Shown here: positions 1-5,337 of the stretch, one piece after another
Layout of the letters: every line of letters starts with the position of its first letter
Position numbering within the stretch: position 1 is the stretch's first letter
Assembly (NCBI GenBank): GCA_002495185.1
Contig: DAEB01000053.1
Location: 19,210-24,548, forward strand
Direction: 5' to 3'
Origin: Thermoplasmata archaeon UBA184
GTDB taxonomy: Archaea > Thermoplasmatota > Thermoplasmata > Lutacidiplasmatales > UBA184
DNA: 5,339 bases
The notes under the pieces: generated by a model
What the model saw: only the letters and a program-made list of their open reading frames with translations
Database searches by the model: none
What the model was told of the DNA's origin: nothing
Program-made: the position numbers and the translations under genes

Positions 1-105
1 AGCCGGGCGAACGAGCTGTTCCAGATCCTGATGGGCGAGGAGGTCGAGCCTCGCCGCCAGTACATCCAGGACCACGCGGTCGAGGTCACGAACCTCGATA
101 TCTAG
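1..105 (+). CDS. gyrB: DNA gyrase subunit B, C-terminal end (partial)
   Basis: This is the final 34 codons of a gene that begins before the window, read in frame 1 and ending at TAG 103-105. The translation contains ELFQILMGEEVEPRRQYIQ and ends in TNLDI. This matches the C-terminus of GyrB, where a LMGxxVEPRRxFIEENA segment is followed by a final NLDI/NIDI; it lies in the TOPRIM-associated C-terminal region that contacts GyrA. Gyrase uses ATP to add negative supercoils to DNA, and some euryarchaeal groups acquired it from bacteria. The next gene is on the opposite strand, so gyrA does not follow directly; it could lie upstream, outside the window. A ParE/topoisomerase IV B subunit is the main alternative, but the NLDI ending favours GyrB. 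Confidence 0.87.
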   Translation, partial: SRANELFQILMGEEVEPRRQYIQDHAVEVTNLDI

Positions 106-147
106 GCCGCCTCCGACCCCGCGGTCGCCGACCACCCGGAGAGCCGC

Positions 148-513
148 CTACATGTGTCGCTCGATCTCTCGTTCGACCGCCCGGGCGCCCGCCTCGAGGT
201 ACTCGACCTCCTCCCGCCAGAACTGGCGCAGGACGGGTCCCACTGCGAAGAGCAGGGTCGATACGACCGAGCCGACCGAGATGAACGCCATGATCGACGT
301 GAAGATCTTGTCGCCGTCCGTCGGCAGCGCCGACGGAGGTCCCTGGCCGGTCGCGAGCATGCTCTCGTAGTAGAACGAGTCGACCGCCGAGAGTCCGGCG
401 ATCAGGTGGAAGCCGACCGTTCCCACGACCAGGACGAGGCCGATCCCGAAGATCGCGTAGAGCATTCGTCGCACGGCGGCGCGGGTCATCCGGAGACGGG
501 ACGAGCGGGGCAT
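148..513 (-). CDS. Small two-TM potassium-channel-like membrane protein with altered pore filter
   Basis: The product is 121 aa. After a basic N-terminus it has a hydrophobic helix (about residues 16-38), a re-entrant-like loop (41-60), a second hydrophobic helix (69-93) and a charged, helical C-terminal tail rich in E and R. This is the TM1-pore loop-TM2 plan of 2TM potassium channels. The flanking words also fit: GTVGFHLI in TM1, DSFYYESML before the filter, and PTDGDKIF leading into TM2. The filter is not canonical: ATGQGPP stands where TVGYGD is expected, about one residue shorter, with the Tyr changed to Gln and the Asp to Pro. No RCK/TrkA regulatory domain is attached. The ATG at 513 sits about 27 bases from an AT-rich box, which favours it over the internal Met9. 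The gene is convergent with gyrB, with a 42-base gap. Whether it conducts ions is unknown. Confidence 0.75.
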   Translation of the reverse strand: MPRSSRLRMTRAAVRRMLYAIFGIGLVLVVGTVGFHLIAGLSAVDSFYYESMLATGQGPPSALPTDGDKIFTSIMAFISVGSVVSTLLFAVGPVLRQFWREEVEYLEAGARAVEREIERHM

Positions 514-537
514 TCCGGTCGCATCGCCGACCGTTCG

Positions 538-545
538 TTAAAGAT
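538..545 (-). promoter_or_regulatory. Putative TATA box for the channel-like gene
   Basis: On the minus strand this reads ATCTTTAA, in otherwise GC-rich sequence. Its centre is about 28 bases before the ATG at 513, which places transcription start at or within a few bases of the start codon. That is the pattern of an archaeal leaderless gene. Assigned from composition and spacing only. Confidence 0.5.
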
Positions 546-630
546 GTGCTCGGCGTGAGAGGGACCTGGTCGAGTCGGATTGCCATCGCGCCATCCGCGG
601 TGCGCCGAACGACCGGGGCGGAAGGAACGG

Positions 631-637
631 CTTTATC
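631..637 (+). promoter_or_regulatory. Putative TATA box for the deaminase gene
   Basis: CTTTATC is the only AT-rich run in the local sequence. Its centre is about 26 bases before an in-frame GTG at 660, the normal distance from an archaeal TATA box to the transcription start. It implies a leaderless mRNA beginning at that GTG, and argues against translation from the ATG at 546, which would lie upstream of the promoter. Confidence 0.6.
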
Positions 638-659
638 GCGGGACCCTGTCCCCACGACC

Positions 660-1979
660 GTGAGCGCTCCGAGAGCGCCCCGCTCGACCGTCTTCCGCGG
701 AGCGTTGCTGGTCACCCAGGACGCCCAGCGCCGCGTCCTGCGCGGTGACCTCCGCGTCGAGGAGGGGCGGATCACCGCCGTCGGTGCGCCGGCGCCGGCG
801 GCCGAGGAGGAGGTCGATGCGAGCGGGTTCGCGATCGTTCCGGGCTTTGTCAACGCGCACACGCACGTCGCGATGAATCCGCTCCGCGGGATCGCGGACG
901 ACCGCGAGCTCGCGGGGTTTCTCGAGGTCCTGTTCGCGGTCGACGCCCACCGGACGGAGGCGGACGTCGAGGCGGGAGCCCGCGCCGGGATCGCCGAGAT
1001 GCTACTCTCGGGGACGACCTCCTTCCTCGACCTCTACTATTTCGAGGACGCGGTCGCGCGCGCGGTCGAGTCGCTCGGAATCCGCGGTTTCCTGGGCTGG
1101 GCCGTCCTCGACCCAGAACTGACGACCCAAAAGGGGGTCCCGACCGAGAACGCGCGGGCGTTCCTCGGGAGGTGGAAGGGCCACCCTCTCGTCACTCCGC
1201 TCGTCGCCCCGCAGGGGGTCTACGTCTGCAACCGGGAGACCTGGATTCGAGCGCGCGAAGTAGCGGAGGAGGGGGGGACCCTTCTCCACTACCACGTTTC
1301 GGAGACGCGACGGGAGGTCCACGAACACCAGACCAAGACCGGTCGGAGGCCGGTCGTCTGGCTCGAGGAAATCGGGGTCCTCGGACCCCGGTCCGTCGCG
1401 GCCCATGCCGTCTGGCTGACCGGCGAGGAGATCCGACTCCTGGCGACGAGGAACGTGGGCGTCGCTCACTGTCCGAGCTCGAACCTGAAGCTCGCCTCGG
1501 GCGGGGTCGCGCCGGTGGTCGAGCTGCGAGAGGCGGGGGCGACGGTCGGGTTCGGGACCGACTCGGTGGCGAGCAACAATTCGCTCTCGATGCTGCGTGA
1601 GATGCACCTCGGCGGACTCGTGCAGAAGAATCAGCGCTGGGACGCGACCGTGCTCTCCGCGCAGGAGCTCCTGGACATGGCGACCCGGGAGGGAACGCGG
1701 CTCCTCGGGAGGGAGTCCGACTTGGGGTCCCTCGAGATTGGAAAGCAGGGAGACTTCTTTCTCCTCCGCCTCGACCATCCGACCCTCTTGCCCGCGCGAC
1801 CGGAGGCGATCGTCTCCCACCTCGCCTATTCGGCGAGCGAGGAGGCGGTCGATTCCGTCTACGTGGCGGGGGTCCCCGTCGTCCGCCAGCGCACGCTCAG
1901 TCGAGCGGACTGGTCGTCGATCCGCCGGGCGGGCGAGGCCGCAGCCGAGTCGCTCTGGTCGAGTCGCCCGAAGAAGTAG
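660..1979 (+). CDS. mtaD: Amidohydrolase, 5-methylthioadenosine/S-adenosylhomocysteine deaminase family
   Basis: The 439-aa product is close to the usual length for the ATZ/TRZ/MTA-SAH deaminase branch of metal-dependent amidohydrolases. Members remove the 6-amino group of adenosine-type nucleosides (MTA, SAH, adenosine or 5'-deoxyadenosine) to give the inosine analogue, in the cytoplasm. Numbering from the GTG, the metal-site motifs are all present: HTH at 67-69, HVSE with His212 and Glu215, AAHAVW with His249, and GTDSVASNNS with Asp301. The HCPSSNLKL segment and the LxEMHLGGLVQK helix are family hallmarks. The C-terminus returns to the small beta-sandwich (SLEIGKQGDFFLL, YVAGVPVV). The start is placed at GTG 660 because a TATA-like box lies 26 bases upstream and the protein then begins directly before the N-terminal beta-sandwich; an upstream in-frame ATG at 546 would add 38 residues that do not look like the family. 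The exact substrate cannot be read from sequence; guanine deaminase-like or chlorohydrolase-like activity is less likely. Confidence 0.87.
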   Translation: MSAPRAPRSTVFRGALLVTQDAQRRVLRGDLRVEEGRITAVGAPAPAAEEEVDASGFAIVPGFVNAHTHVAMNPLRGIADDRELAGFLEVLFAVDAHRTEADVEAGARAGIAEMLLSGTTSFLDLYYFEDAVARAVESLGIRGFLGWAVLDPELTTQKGVPTENARAFLGRWKGHPLVTPLVAPQGVYVCNRETWIRAREVAEEGGTLLHYHVSETRREVHEHQTKTGRRPVVWLEEIGVLGPRSVAAHAVWLTGEEIRLLATRNVGVAHCPSSNLKLASGGVAPVVELREAGATVGFGTDSVASNNSLSMLREMHLGGLVQKNQRWDATVLSAQELLDMATREGTRLLGRESDLGSLEIGKQGDFFLLRLDHPTLLPARPEAIVSHLAYSASEEAVDSVYVAGVPVVRQRTLSRADWSSIRRAGEAAAESLWSSRPKK

Positions 1980-1985
1980 TCGAGG

Positions 1986-2648
1986 TTAGCGCCCGGAGAG
2001 CGTATCCGAGAGCCGAGCGGCGAGCTTCCACGCGAGCTCCTCGGGATTCCCTTCGACTCCCAGCTCACGCAGGCTGGTGAGGCGGGTGACCGCGTTCGCG
2101 GAAAGACCGAACACCGCCCGCAGCAACGGTCGGTCGATCTCGAGCGGCAGGATGCCGTGGTGCAGGAGCGCGCCCTTCGCCAAGTGCTGGGCTGCGCCGC
2201 CGAGCACGCGCTCCCGGTGTGCGAGCACGTGCCCGCGGGCGCTCAGGAGGCAGTATCCCGCGTCCATTCCCGGTGGTTCCGCCCACCGGGACGGTATTCC
2301 GCGGTCGGCGAGGAACCGGACGACTCCTTCTCCGAGGCGCGCGAATGCGTGAACGTAGTCCGACCCGGCTCTCGGGTCGGCCCGAGGAAGCACCACGGAC
2401 CAGGCGAGGTCTCCCGGGGCGTGGAGCAGACCGGTCCCTCCCGTCGTTCGACGCACCGCCGGGATTCCATGCCTCGCGGCCTGCGCAAGAAAAGGAGCGT
2501 CGGCACGGACACCCACTCCGTACGATACCGCACGGTCTACGAGGACCGCGACCCGCACGGCGGGGACCCCGCGCCGAAGGATCGCCTCGTCCGTCCTCAC
2601 GTCCTCCGCGCACGTCACCCGGACATCGACCCAGGTGGTGAGCCCCAC
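1986..2648 (-). CDS. Lipoate-protein ligase/octanoyltransferase-fold protein lacking the family lysine
   Basis: The product is 220 aa with a GTG start and a TAA stop, and belongs to the BPL/LplA/LipB fold that attaches lipoyl, octanoyl or biotinyl groups to proteins. Visible motifs are DEAILR (20-25), HGIPAVRRTTGGTGLLHAPG (60-79; the RR-x-[ST]-GG loop followed by a His), LAWSVVLPR (81-89), a Cys at 133 in the position of the LipM nucleophile, LGGAAQH (149-155) and KGALLHHGILPL (158-169). The lysine normally found just before the GxAQ/GSAQ segment aligns to Val148 (codon at 2205-2207), with Arg147 beside it; that lysine holds the acyl group in the active family members. The protein may therefore be inactive, have changed specificity, or use the Arg. 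The start is uncertain: there is no other start codon before the upstream in-frame stop at 2703-2705, and only a weak box (GATACGGA at 2690-2697, minus) precedes it. It is convergent with the deaminase gene across a 6-base gap. Confidence 0.75.
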   Translation of the reverse strand: MGLTTWVDVRVTCAEDVRTDEAILRRGVPAVRVAVLVDRAVSYGVGVRADAPFLAQAARHGIPAVRRTTGGTGLLHAPGDLAWSVVLPRADPRAGSDYVHAFARLGEGVVRFLADRGIPSRWAEPPGMDAGYCLLSARGHVLAHRERVLGGAAQHLAKGALLHHGILPLEIDRPLLRAVFGLSANAVTRLTSLRELGVEGNPEELAWKLAARLSDTLSGR

Positions 2649-2723
2649 CTCTCGAGCGGGGGAGGCTGAGGTCCGCGGTCCGTCCGAGATCCGTATCCCC
2701 CCTCATCCACCGGGTCTCGAAAG

Positions 2724-2731
2724 GCTAAGAA
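2724..2731 (+). promoter_or_regulatory. Weak putative TATA box for the redoxin gene
   Basis: The short AT-enriched run GCTAAGAA is centred about 26 bases before the ATG at 2753, the same spacing as the clearer boxes in this window. The match to an archaeal TATA element is poor, so the call rests mostly on spacing. The surrounding 104-base gap (2649-2752) separates two divergent genes and holds nothing else I can identify. Confidence 0.35.
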
Positions 2732-2752
2732 GCCGCCGACGCTCGCGCCGAC

Positions 2753-3304
2753 ATGGCCGAACTGGCGGATTTCCGGCTTCATATCGGAGACGCCGCTCCG
2801 AACTTTGAACTCCCCGGAACCGACGGAAAGACGTACCGGCTCGCCGACTTCGCGAACCGGAAACTGCTGCTGGTCGTCTTCTGGTGCAACCACTGCCCCT
2901 ACGTCCAGGCCTGGGAGGGCCGCATGATCGACCTCGGGCGTCGCTACCAGCCCCAAGGGGTCGGCATCGTCCTCATCAACTCAAACGACGCCCGGGCATA
3001 CCCCGAGGACCGGCTCGAATCGATGGTCCTCCGGGCCTCCGAGAAGAAGTACCCCTTTCCGTACCTCCAGGACGAGAGCCAGGAGGTCGCCCACGCCTAC
3101 GGCGCCCTCGTGACCCCGCATCCGATGCTCTTCGGCGCGGACCGGACCCTGCTGTTCCAGGGCCGGATCGACAACGACCACCAACATCCCGAGCGCGCGA
3201 CCGAGCACTATCTCGAACGCGCGATCGACCAGGCGCTCGCGGGGACGAAGGTCTCTCCGAGTGAGCTCTCCGTCCTGGGATGCACGGTCAAGTGGAAGGA
3301 GTGA
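2753..3304 (+). CDS. Peroxiredoxin-like thioredoxin-fold protein (AhpC/TSA-related, CxxC type)
   Basis: This 183-aa product is a complete thioredoxin-fold protein of the redoxin/AhpC-TSA group, closest in pattern to the PRX_like1 subfamily. The N-terminal GDAAPNFELPGTDGKTYRL is the usual redoxin opening, followed by the active-site strand VVFWCNHCPYV with Cys45 and Cys48 in a CxxC pair. Further family words are INSNDARAYPEDRLESM (76-91), FPYLQDESQEVAHAYGA (102-118), a Thr-Pro at 121-122 in the cis-proline position and GRIDND (137-142). It ends in LGCTVKWK with a third Cys at 177, also typical of this subfamily. There is no signal peptide, so it is probably cytoplasmic. Likely roles are thiol-disulfide exchange or peroxide reduction; the partner is not evident. 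ATG 2753 fits both the family N-terminus and the promoter spacing. Its last 17 bases overlap the 3' end of nop5 on the other strand. Confidence 0.88.
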   Translation: MAELADFRLHIGDAAPNFELPGTDGKTYRLADFANRKLLLVVFWCNHCPYVQAWEGRMIDLGRRYQPQGVGIVLINSNDARAYPEDRLESMVLRASEKKYPFPYLQDESQEVAHAYGALVTPHPMLFGADRTLLFQGRIDNDHQHPERATEHYLERAIDQALAGTKVSPSELSVLGCTVKWKE

Positions 3305-4310
3305 CGTCCCTCGCCCGCGCGGGCTTGCGGGGTCGCCCTCGACGTGCCTCGACCTGGGCTTTGCGCGCCTCGTAGGCGGCGCGCAGCGTCGGGTCCACCG
3401 GCCGCGCTTCGTGGTCGAGTCGCGCGGCGATCGCCACCTTCCCCGCGAGCGCGCGGGCGAGCTTTCCCCGTTCGGATCGTGGCGCCGACTGGATCGAGGG
3501 ATGGAGGAAGAGGAGGCCATGACGCGGGGGCGGCGCGCGTCCGCGAAGGTGCTCAAAGAACGCCCGCTCGGCGCCGAGGACCTGCACGGTGCTGGACGGG
3601 AGTCGTGCCATTCGGTCTAGCCCGCCGGCCTGGGCGACGAGTCGTGCCGAGAGCTCGGGCCCGAGAAGCGCGTTGAGGTTGGGGGTCTTAACGGGAGAGA
3701 GAGCGGCGACCGCCTCCTGGAGCGCTCGCCGAGCGTCGGCGACCGATTGATAGAGTTCTCCCAGGCTGCGACGAGCTTCGAGGAGGGCAGGGTCGGCGGG
3801 TCCCAAGGAGGGGTCTGTCGCTCCCTCGGAAGCGGCGCGGGCGGCGCGGGCGTGGTCCCCCGGATCGAGGTCGGGGAGGTCGTGTGAGACCCAGCTCCCC
3901 AGACGTTCGCCGATGAGATTCCGGACGCGGTCAAGGTCGGTGGCCGCTCGAACCGCCTCCTGCACGTGCACGGACGGGTCCCAGGACGCGACGAGCGCCC
4001 TCTCAGCCTCCGCGAGCAGCGCGGTCGCGAGCATCCCCCGGTCCGGCTCGGTCACGGAGGATGGAAGGTCGACGGGAGCCGCCGCGTCATACCGGATCCC
4101 GAGCGCCACAAGCCGCCGGTCCCGGCTCAGCCAATCGCCCGGGGTCCGCTCACGAGCGACCCGATCCTCCTCCGGAGTGGTCCGACCTTCTCTCCGGATC
4201 CGGGCTCGTTCGGCGAGCGCGGCGGGTTCCATCGGAGCTGAAGCGCTTCCCACCACGGAACCGTCCACGAGGAGGAAGGTGCCGAACCAGGAGGTGACCA
4301 CGCAGTTCAC
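3288..4310 (-). CDS. nop5: C/D box sRNP core protein Nop5 (Nop56/58 family)
   Basis: Nop5 bridges L7Ae, fibrillarin and C/D box guide RNA in the archaeal particle that 2'-O-methylates rRNA and tRNA. The Nop domain is clear near the C-terminus (about residues 207-300 of 340): TPNLNALLGPELSARLVAQA, GGLDRMARLPSSTVQVLGAE with the Gly-Ala-Glu RNP-binding signature, FFEHLRG, the HGLLFLHPSIQSAP segment and GKLARALAGKVAIAARLD. Before it lie a helical stretch matching the dimerising coiled coil and a GSWVSHDLPDLDP segment, equivalent to WYSLHFPEL in relatives. The C-terminus is basic (ARRGRPRKPARAR), as in other Nop5 proteins. The start is set at GTG 4310: it is 27 bases from the TATA box and gives a family-like beginning, MNCVVTSWFGTFLLVDG. 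The ATG at 4334 lies inside the TATA box. At 340 aa it is somewhat short for the family. No fibrillarin gene adjoins it on either side. Confidence 0.9.
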   Translation of the reverse strand: MNCVVTSWFGTFLLVDGSVVGSASAPMEPAALAERARIRREGRTTPEEDRVARERTPGDWLSRDRRLVALGIRYDAAAPVDLPSSVTEPDRGMLATALLAEAERALVASWDPSVHVQEAVRAATDLDRVRNLIGERLGSWVSHDLPDLDPGDHARAARAASEGATDPSLGPADPALLEARRSLGELYQSVADARRALQEAVAALSPVKTPNLNALLGPELSARLVAQAGGLDRMARLPSSTVQVLGAERAFFEHLRGRAPPPRHGLLFLHPSIQSAPRSERGKLARALAGKVAIAARLDHEARPVDPTLRAAYEARKAQVEARRGRPRKPARARDVTPST

Positions 4311-4331
4311 GAGCCGGTCGATGGCGCGCGA

Positions 4332-4340
4332 CATAAATAG
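4332..4340. promoter_or_regulatory. Shared bidirectional TATA box between nop5 and the crotonase gene
   Basis: The plus strand reads CATAAATAG and the minus strand CTATTTATG, so the element is a good TATA box in both directions and is nearly palindromic. It is the only AT-rich run between the two divergent genes. Its centre, about 4337, is 27 bases from GTG 4364 (plus, crotonase) and 27 bases from GTG 4310 (minus, nop5), which predicts leaderless transcripts both ways. I see no clear purine-rich BRE on either side that would favour one direction. Confidence 0.7.
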
Positions 4341-4363
4341 GCCGGCGAGGGTCGGCGCGGCCA

Positions 4364-5260
4364 GTGTCCGCCCCTCCTCCCCCGCGAGACATCGTGACGT
4401 ACGAGCGGAAGGGCGGGACCGTTCTCCTGACGCTGAACTCGCCTCCGGTCAACGTGCTCTCCCGTCCCGTTCTCGAGGCGCTTCGGGACCGGCTCGCGGA
4501 GGCCGAGGAGGACCCGGAGGCGCGCGTGGTCGTCATTGCGAGCGCCTTCGAGAAGGCGTTCGCCGCCGGCGCCGATATTCGCGAGATGTCGAACCTGAAC
4601 CGCTCGCAGGCCCGTGTCCACGGAGGTCGTGGCCAGGCCGTCACCCGACAGATCGAGCGCCTTCCGCTCCCGGTGATCGCCGCCGTCCGGGGGGTTGCCC
4701 TGGGAGGAGGGTGCGAGCTCTGCCTCGCGTGCGATTTCATCATCGCGAGCGACGATGCTCAGTTCGGTCAGCCCGAGATCAACCTCGGCGTGATGCCCGG
4801 CTGGGGTGGGACGCGCCGCCTTCCTCGAAGGATTGGGCCGTCCCGCGCACGACGATGGATTCTCACCGGCCGTTCGGTTTCCGCGTCCGAAGCCTTCGCC
4901 CAGGGACTGGTCGACCAGGTGGTCCCGCGGGCCGAAGTACTACCGGCCGCTTTCGCCCTCGCGAACGAGCTCGCCGCCAAACCTGCGGTCGCCCTCGCGA
5001 CCGCCAAGTACGCGATCAACGGGGCGATGGATCCAGCGATCGACCATGGCCTCGCCTACGAACTCCACCTCTGGTCCCGCTTGTTCGGGACCGAAGGTCA
5101 GAAGGAAGGCATGCGGGCGTTCCTCGAGAAACGTCCGCCCCCTGCCTCCGCCTCCCGCCGCGACTGGGAGACCGCCTCGGAGGGCCTTCCCTGGACTCCG
5201 GAGCCAGGCCACGCGTCGATAGGAAAGCGGAATAAGCCGAAGACGTCGAGCCGAAGCTAA
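4364..5260 (+). CDS. Enoyl-CoA hydratase/isomerase (crotonase) family protein with C-terminal tail
   Basis: The product is 298 aa; the crotonase core covers about residues 8-258. Seen motifs are LNSPPVNVLS near the N-terminus, FAAGADIREM (66-75), which supplies part of the CoA-thioester oxyanion hole, GVALGGGCELCLACDF (110-125) with Glu118, and QPEINLGVMPGWGGTRRL (136-153) with Glu138. The two Glu match the catalytic pair of classical enoyl-CoA hydratases, so hydration of a 2-enoyl-CoA (beta-oxidation or a related acyl-CoA route) is the most likely reaction; the chain length and exact pathway are not evident. EGMRAFLEKR (248-257) is where relatives normally end. About 40 further residues follow, polar and rich in Pro, Ser and Lys, with no recognised domain. 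The GTG at 4364 is 27 bases from the shared TATA box. The stop is one base before the tRNA, and the tail codons contain the probable tRNA promoter. Confidence 0.9.
   Translation: MSAPPPPRDIVTYERKGGTVLLTLNSPPVNVLSRPVLEALRDRLAEAEEDPEARVVVIASAFEKAFAAGADIREMSNLNRSQARVHGGRGQAVTRQIERLPLPVIAAVRGVALGGGCELCLACDFIIASDDAQFGQPEINLGVMPGWGGTRRLPRRIGPSRARRWILTGRSVSASEAFAQGLVDQVVPRAEVLPAAFALANELAAKPAVALATAKYAINGAMDPAIDHGLAYELHLWSRLFGTEGQKEGMRAFLEKRPPPASASRRDWETASEGLPWTPEPGHASIGKRNKPKTSSRS
5230..5236 (+). promoter_or_regulatory. Putative TATA box for tRNA-Thr, inside the crotonase 3' coding end
   Basis: GAATAAG is an AT-rich run centred about 29 bases before the first base of the mature tRNA, the normal place for an archaeal tRNA promoter that starts a few bases ahead of the tRNA. 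It lies within the last ten or so codons of the upstream gene. The tRNA could instead be co-transcribed with that gene. Confidence 0.45.
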
Positions 5261-5261
5261 C

Positions 5262-5334
5262 GCCGCGGTGGCTCAGCTGGCAGAGCGGCTCCTTGGTAAG
5301 GAGCAGGCCGAGGGTTCAAATCCCTCCCGCGGCT
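5262..5334 (+). tRNA. tRNA-Thr (anticodon GGU)
   Basis: A complete 73-base cloverleaf with no intron. The acceptor stem pairs GCCGCGG (5262-5268) with CCGCGGC (5327-5333). The D-stem is GCTC/GAGC (5271-5274/5283-5286). The anticodon stem is GCTCC/GGAGC around the loop TTGGTAA (5293-5299), with anticodon GGT at 5295-5297, reading ACC and ACU threonine codons. The variable loop is five bases. The T-stem is GAGGG/CCCTC around TTCAAAT. The discriminator is T at 5334, usual for archaeal tRNA-Thr, and the 3' CCA is not encoded. Confidence 0.97.
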
Positions 5335-5337
5335 TTT
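5334..5337 (+). terminator. Possible T-tract terminator after the tRNA
   Basis: A run of four T begins at the tRNA discriminator base and continues just past the mature 3' end. Archaeal RNA polymerase stops at short T-tracts, so this could end the tRNA transcript. It lies at the window edge, so any longer tract is not visible. Confidence 0.3.

Noticed and set aside
86..862. A 258-codon minus-strand frame covering the channel gene and the start of the deaminase
   Set aside because: It overlaps two supported genes and two promoters, and its translation is low-complexity Arg/Gly/Pro sequence.
1002..1820. A 272-codon open frame antisense to the deaminase
   Set aside because: The composition is Arg/Glu/Pro-rich and without family signal; the opposite strand encodes a complete, motif-rich amidohydrolase.
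2157..2669. Plus-strand open frames opposite the lipoate-fold gene
   Set aside because: There is no recognisable motif, the composition is skewed, and a good family match lies on the other strand.
2065..2706. A 213-codon minus-strand frame overlapping the lipoate-fold gene, with an ATG start
   Set aside because: It is one frame off the real gene. The RRTTGG, GGAAQ and HHG motifs occur only in the frame that starts with GTG at 2648.
3913..5235. A 440-codon open frame on the plus strand spanning the nop5 5' region and most of the crotonase gene
   Set aside because: It is antisense to nop5 and then out of frame with the crotonase. The translation is Arg/Ser/Pro-rich with no motif, as expected from high-GC shadow frames, and both real genes carry strong family motifs.
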